Shown: positions 6,004 to 6,654 of the stretch, one piece after another
Numbering within the stretch: the stretch's first letter is position 1
Layout: every line of letters begins with the position of its first letter
Origin: Spirochaetaceae bacterium
Lineage (GTDB): Bacteria > Spirochaetota > Spirochaetia > UBA9216
Direction of reading: 5' to 3'
DNA length: 6,654 bases
Assembly (NCBI GenBank): GCA_028527945.1
Contig: JAQQAK010000288.1
Location: 1-6,654 of the forward strand
Position numbers and translations under genes: made by a program
Notes under the pieces: generated by a model
Told to the model about the DNA's origin: nothing
What the model saw: the letters and a program-made list of their open reading frames with translations, nothing else
Databases searched by the model: none

Positions 6004-6654
6004 ATGAACATAAATAAAATATGCAAGATAAATATTTTAATATTAACTTTACTTGTTGTTGCTGTTTCAGCCTTCGCTGAGCCTGATTTTGACAAAATGC
6101 TAAAGGAAATTGATGAGCTTGGAAGCTTTACAGATTCTGATTTTTCATGCGTTTACACAATAGTTTCTCAGAAGCCTGATGAGGAGACTGAAGTTACACA
6201 GGGGCGAATGTTTAGACGTGACGCCACAGAGCAATTTGTTTTTTTAATATTAAAACCAGAATACCAGAAAGGTCAGGGATATCTAAAAGTTGATGAAAAC
6301 GTATGGTTTTATGATCCTGAAAGCCACAAGTTTACGCACTCTTCACTTAAAGAAAACATTCAGAACTCAGAAGCCAAAAACTCCGATATTGATAGTCTTA
6401 CTATATCTGAAGATTATGAAGTTGAAAGTTGGAAAGAGGGCAAACTTGGTAATTTTTCAACATATGTTCTCAGCTTAAAAGCTCTTAATGATGAAGTTAG
6501 TTACCCTAAACTGAGAATATGGGTTCGAATGGATGAGACAATAGTTTTAAAAGAAGAAGATTACAGTTTATCTAATCGTCTAATGAGAACAACATATTAT
6601 CCAAAGTATGTTAAAGTTGGTGAAAAATATGTTCCATCTCAGATATTGATAATT
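6004..6654 (+). CDS. LolA-like outer membrane lipoprotein-sorting protein, 3' partial
   Basis: The frame runs from ATG 6004 to the right edge without a stop, giving 217 visible residues of a family usually near 250. Residues 1-25 form a type I signal peptide: Lys-containing N-region, hydrophobic core NILILTLLVVAVSA, cleavage after AFA before E26. No lipobox cysteine is present, so the mature protein should be soluble in the periplasm. The mature part fits the LolA-like 'outer membrane lipoprotein-sorting' family often found beside MacB- or RND-type exporters. Its beta-rich core has KPEYQKGQGYLKVDENVWFY followed by DPESHKF, matching the usual 'kGqGyL...lWfYdP..rk' segment. Later strands read LRIWVRMDETIVLKEEDYS and RTTYYPKYVKVGEKYVPSQI. 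Its place 11 nt after the second permease suggests it receives or carries the exporter's cargo; that role is inferred. The C-terminus and any further operon genes lie outside the window. Confidence 0.82.
   Translation, partial: MNINKICKINILILTLLVVAVSAFAEPDFDKMLKEIDELGSFTDSDFSCVYTIVSQKPDEETEVTQGRMFRRDATEQFVFLILKPEYQKGQGYLKVDENVWFYDPESHKFTHSSLKENIQNSEAKNSDIDSLTISEDYEVESWKEGKLGNFSTYVLSLKALNDEVSYPKLRIWVRMDETIVLKEEDYSLSNRLMRTTYYPKYVKVGEKYVPSQILII

Noticed and set aside
6004..6078. Possible lipoprotein signal (Cys7) in the LolA-like protein
   Set aside because: The only cysteine in this region lies before the hydrophobic core, not after a lipobox. AFA followed by E26 fits signal peptidase I.
6290..6478. 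A 62-codon reading frame on the + strand inside the LolA-like gene
   Set aside because: It is out of frame with the longer frame from 6004, which has a strong Shine-Dalgarno, a signal peptide and family similarity. The short frame has none of these.

Overview
This AT-rich window looks like chromosomal DNA from a motile, outer-membrane-bearing bacterium. A spirochaete of the Treponema type is my best guess. The clues are a CheX-type chemotaxis phosphatase, a Lol/MacB-type ABC exporter followed by a secreted LolA-like protein (which implies a diderm envelope), a TTG start with a strong Shine-Dalgarno, and low GC. The taxonomy is inference; no rRNA or other marker gene is present.

Layout. (1) Positions 1-956, + strand: the 3' part of a CBS-domain family II (manganese-dependent) inorganic pyrophosphatase, cut by the left edge. 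(2) 1019-1522, + strand: a stand-alone CheX-like protein, whose start codon sits immediately behind an extended -10 promoter. (3) 1640-2284, - strand: a HAD-superfamily phosphatase of the phosphoglycolate-phosphatase type, convergent with cheX. An AT-rich junction with a perfect palindrome lies between them. (4) 2285-2444: a divergent intergenic region with promoter-like elements on both strands. (5) 2445-6654, + strand: a tight four-gene operon. It encodes an ABC ATPase (LolD/MacB type), two different FtsX/MacB-fold permeases, and a LolA-like outer-membrane-lipoprotein-sorting protein cut by the right edge. Spacings are a 1-nt overlap, then 21 nt, then 11 nt.

How the genes work together. The operon encodes a complete inner-membrane mechanotransmission ABC machine, with one ATPase and two non-identical permeases as in LolCDE. 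It also encodes a periplasmic carrier-like protein with a signal peptide. The simplest reading is extraction of a lipidated or hydrophobic cargo from the inner membrane and hand-over to the LolA-like protein. The first permease carries a 64-residue, strongly acidic segment in its periplasmic domain that accounts for nearly all of its extra length over the second. The three upstream genes (pyrophosphatase, CheX, HAD phosphatase) are housekeeping or signalling genes with no evident link to the exporter.

No RNA genes, insertion sequences, phage genes or CRISPR arrays were seen. No gene-free stretch exceeds 300 bases; the longest is the 160-nt region 2285-2444. Apart from the leaderless-promoter pattern, the acidic insert and the exporter/carrier pairing, the window looks ordinary. 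I do not see convincing evidence of a wholly new system.
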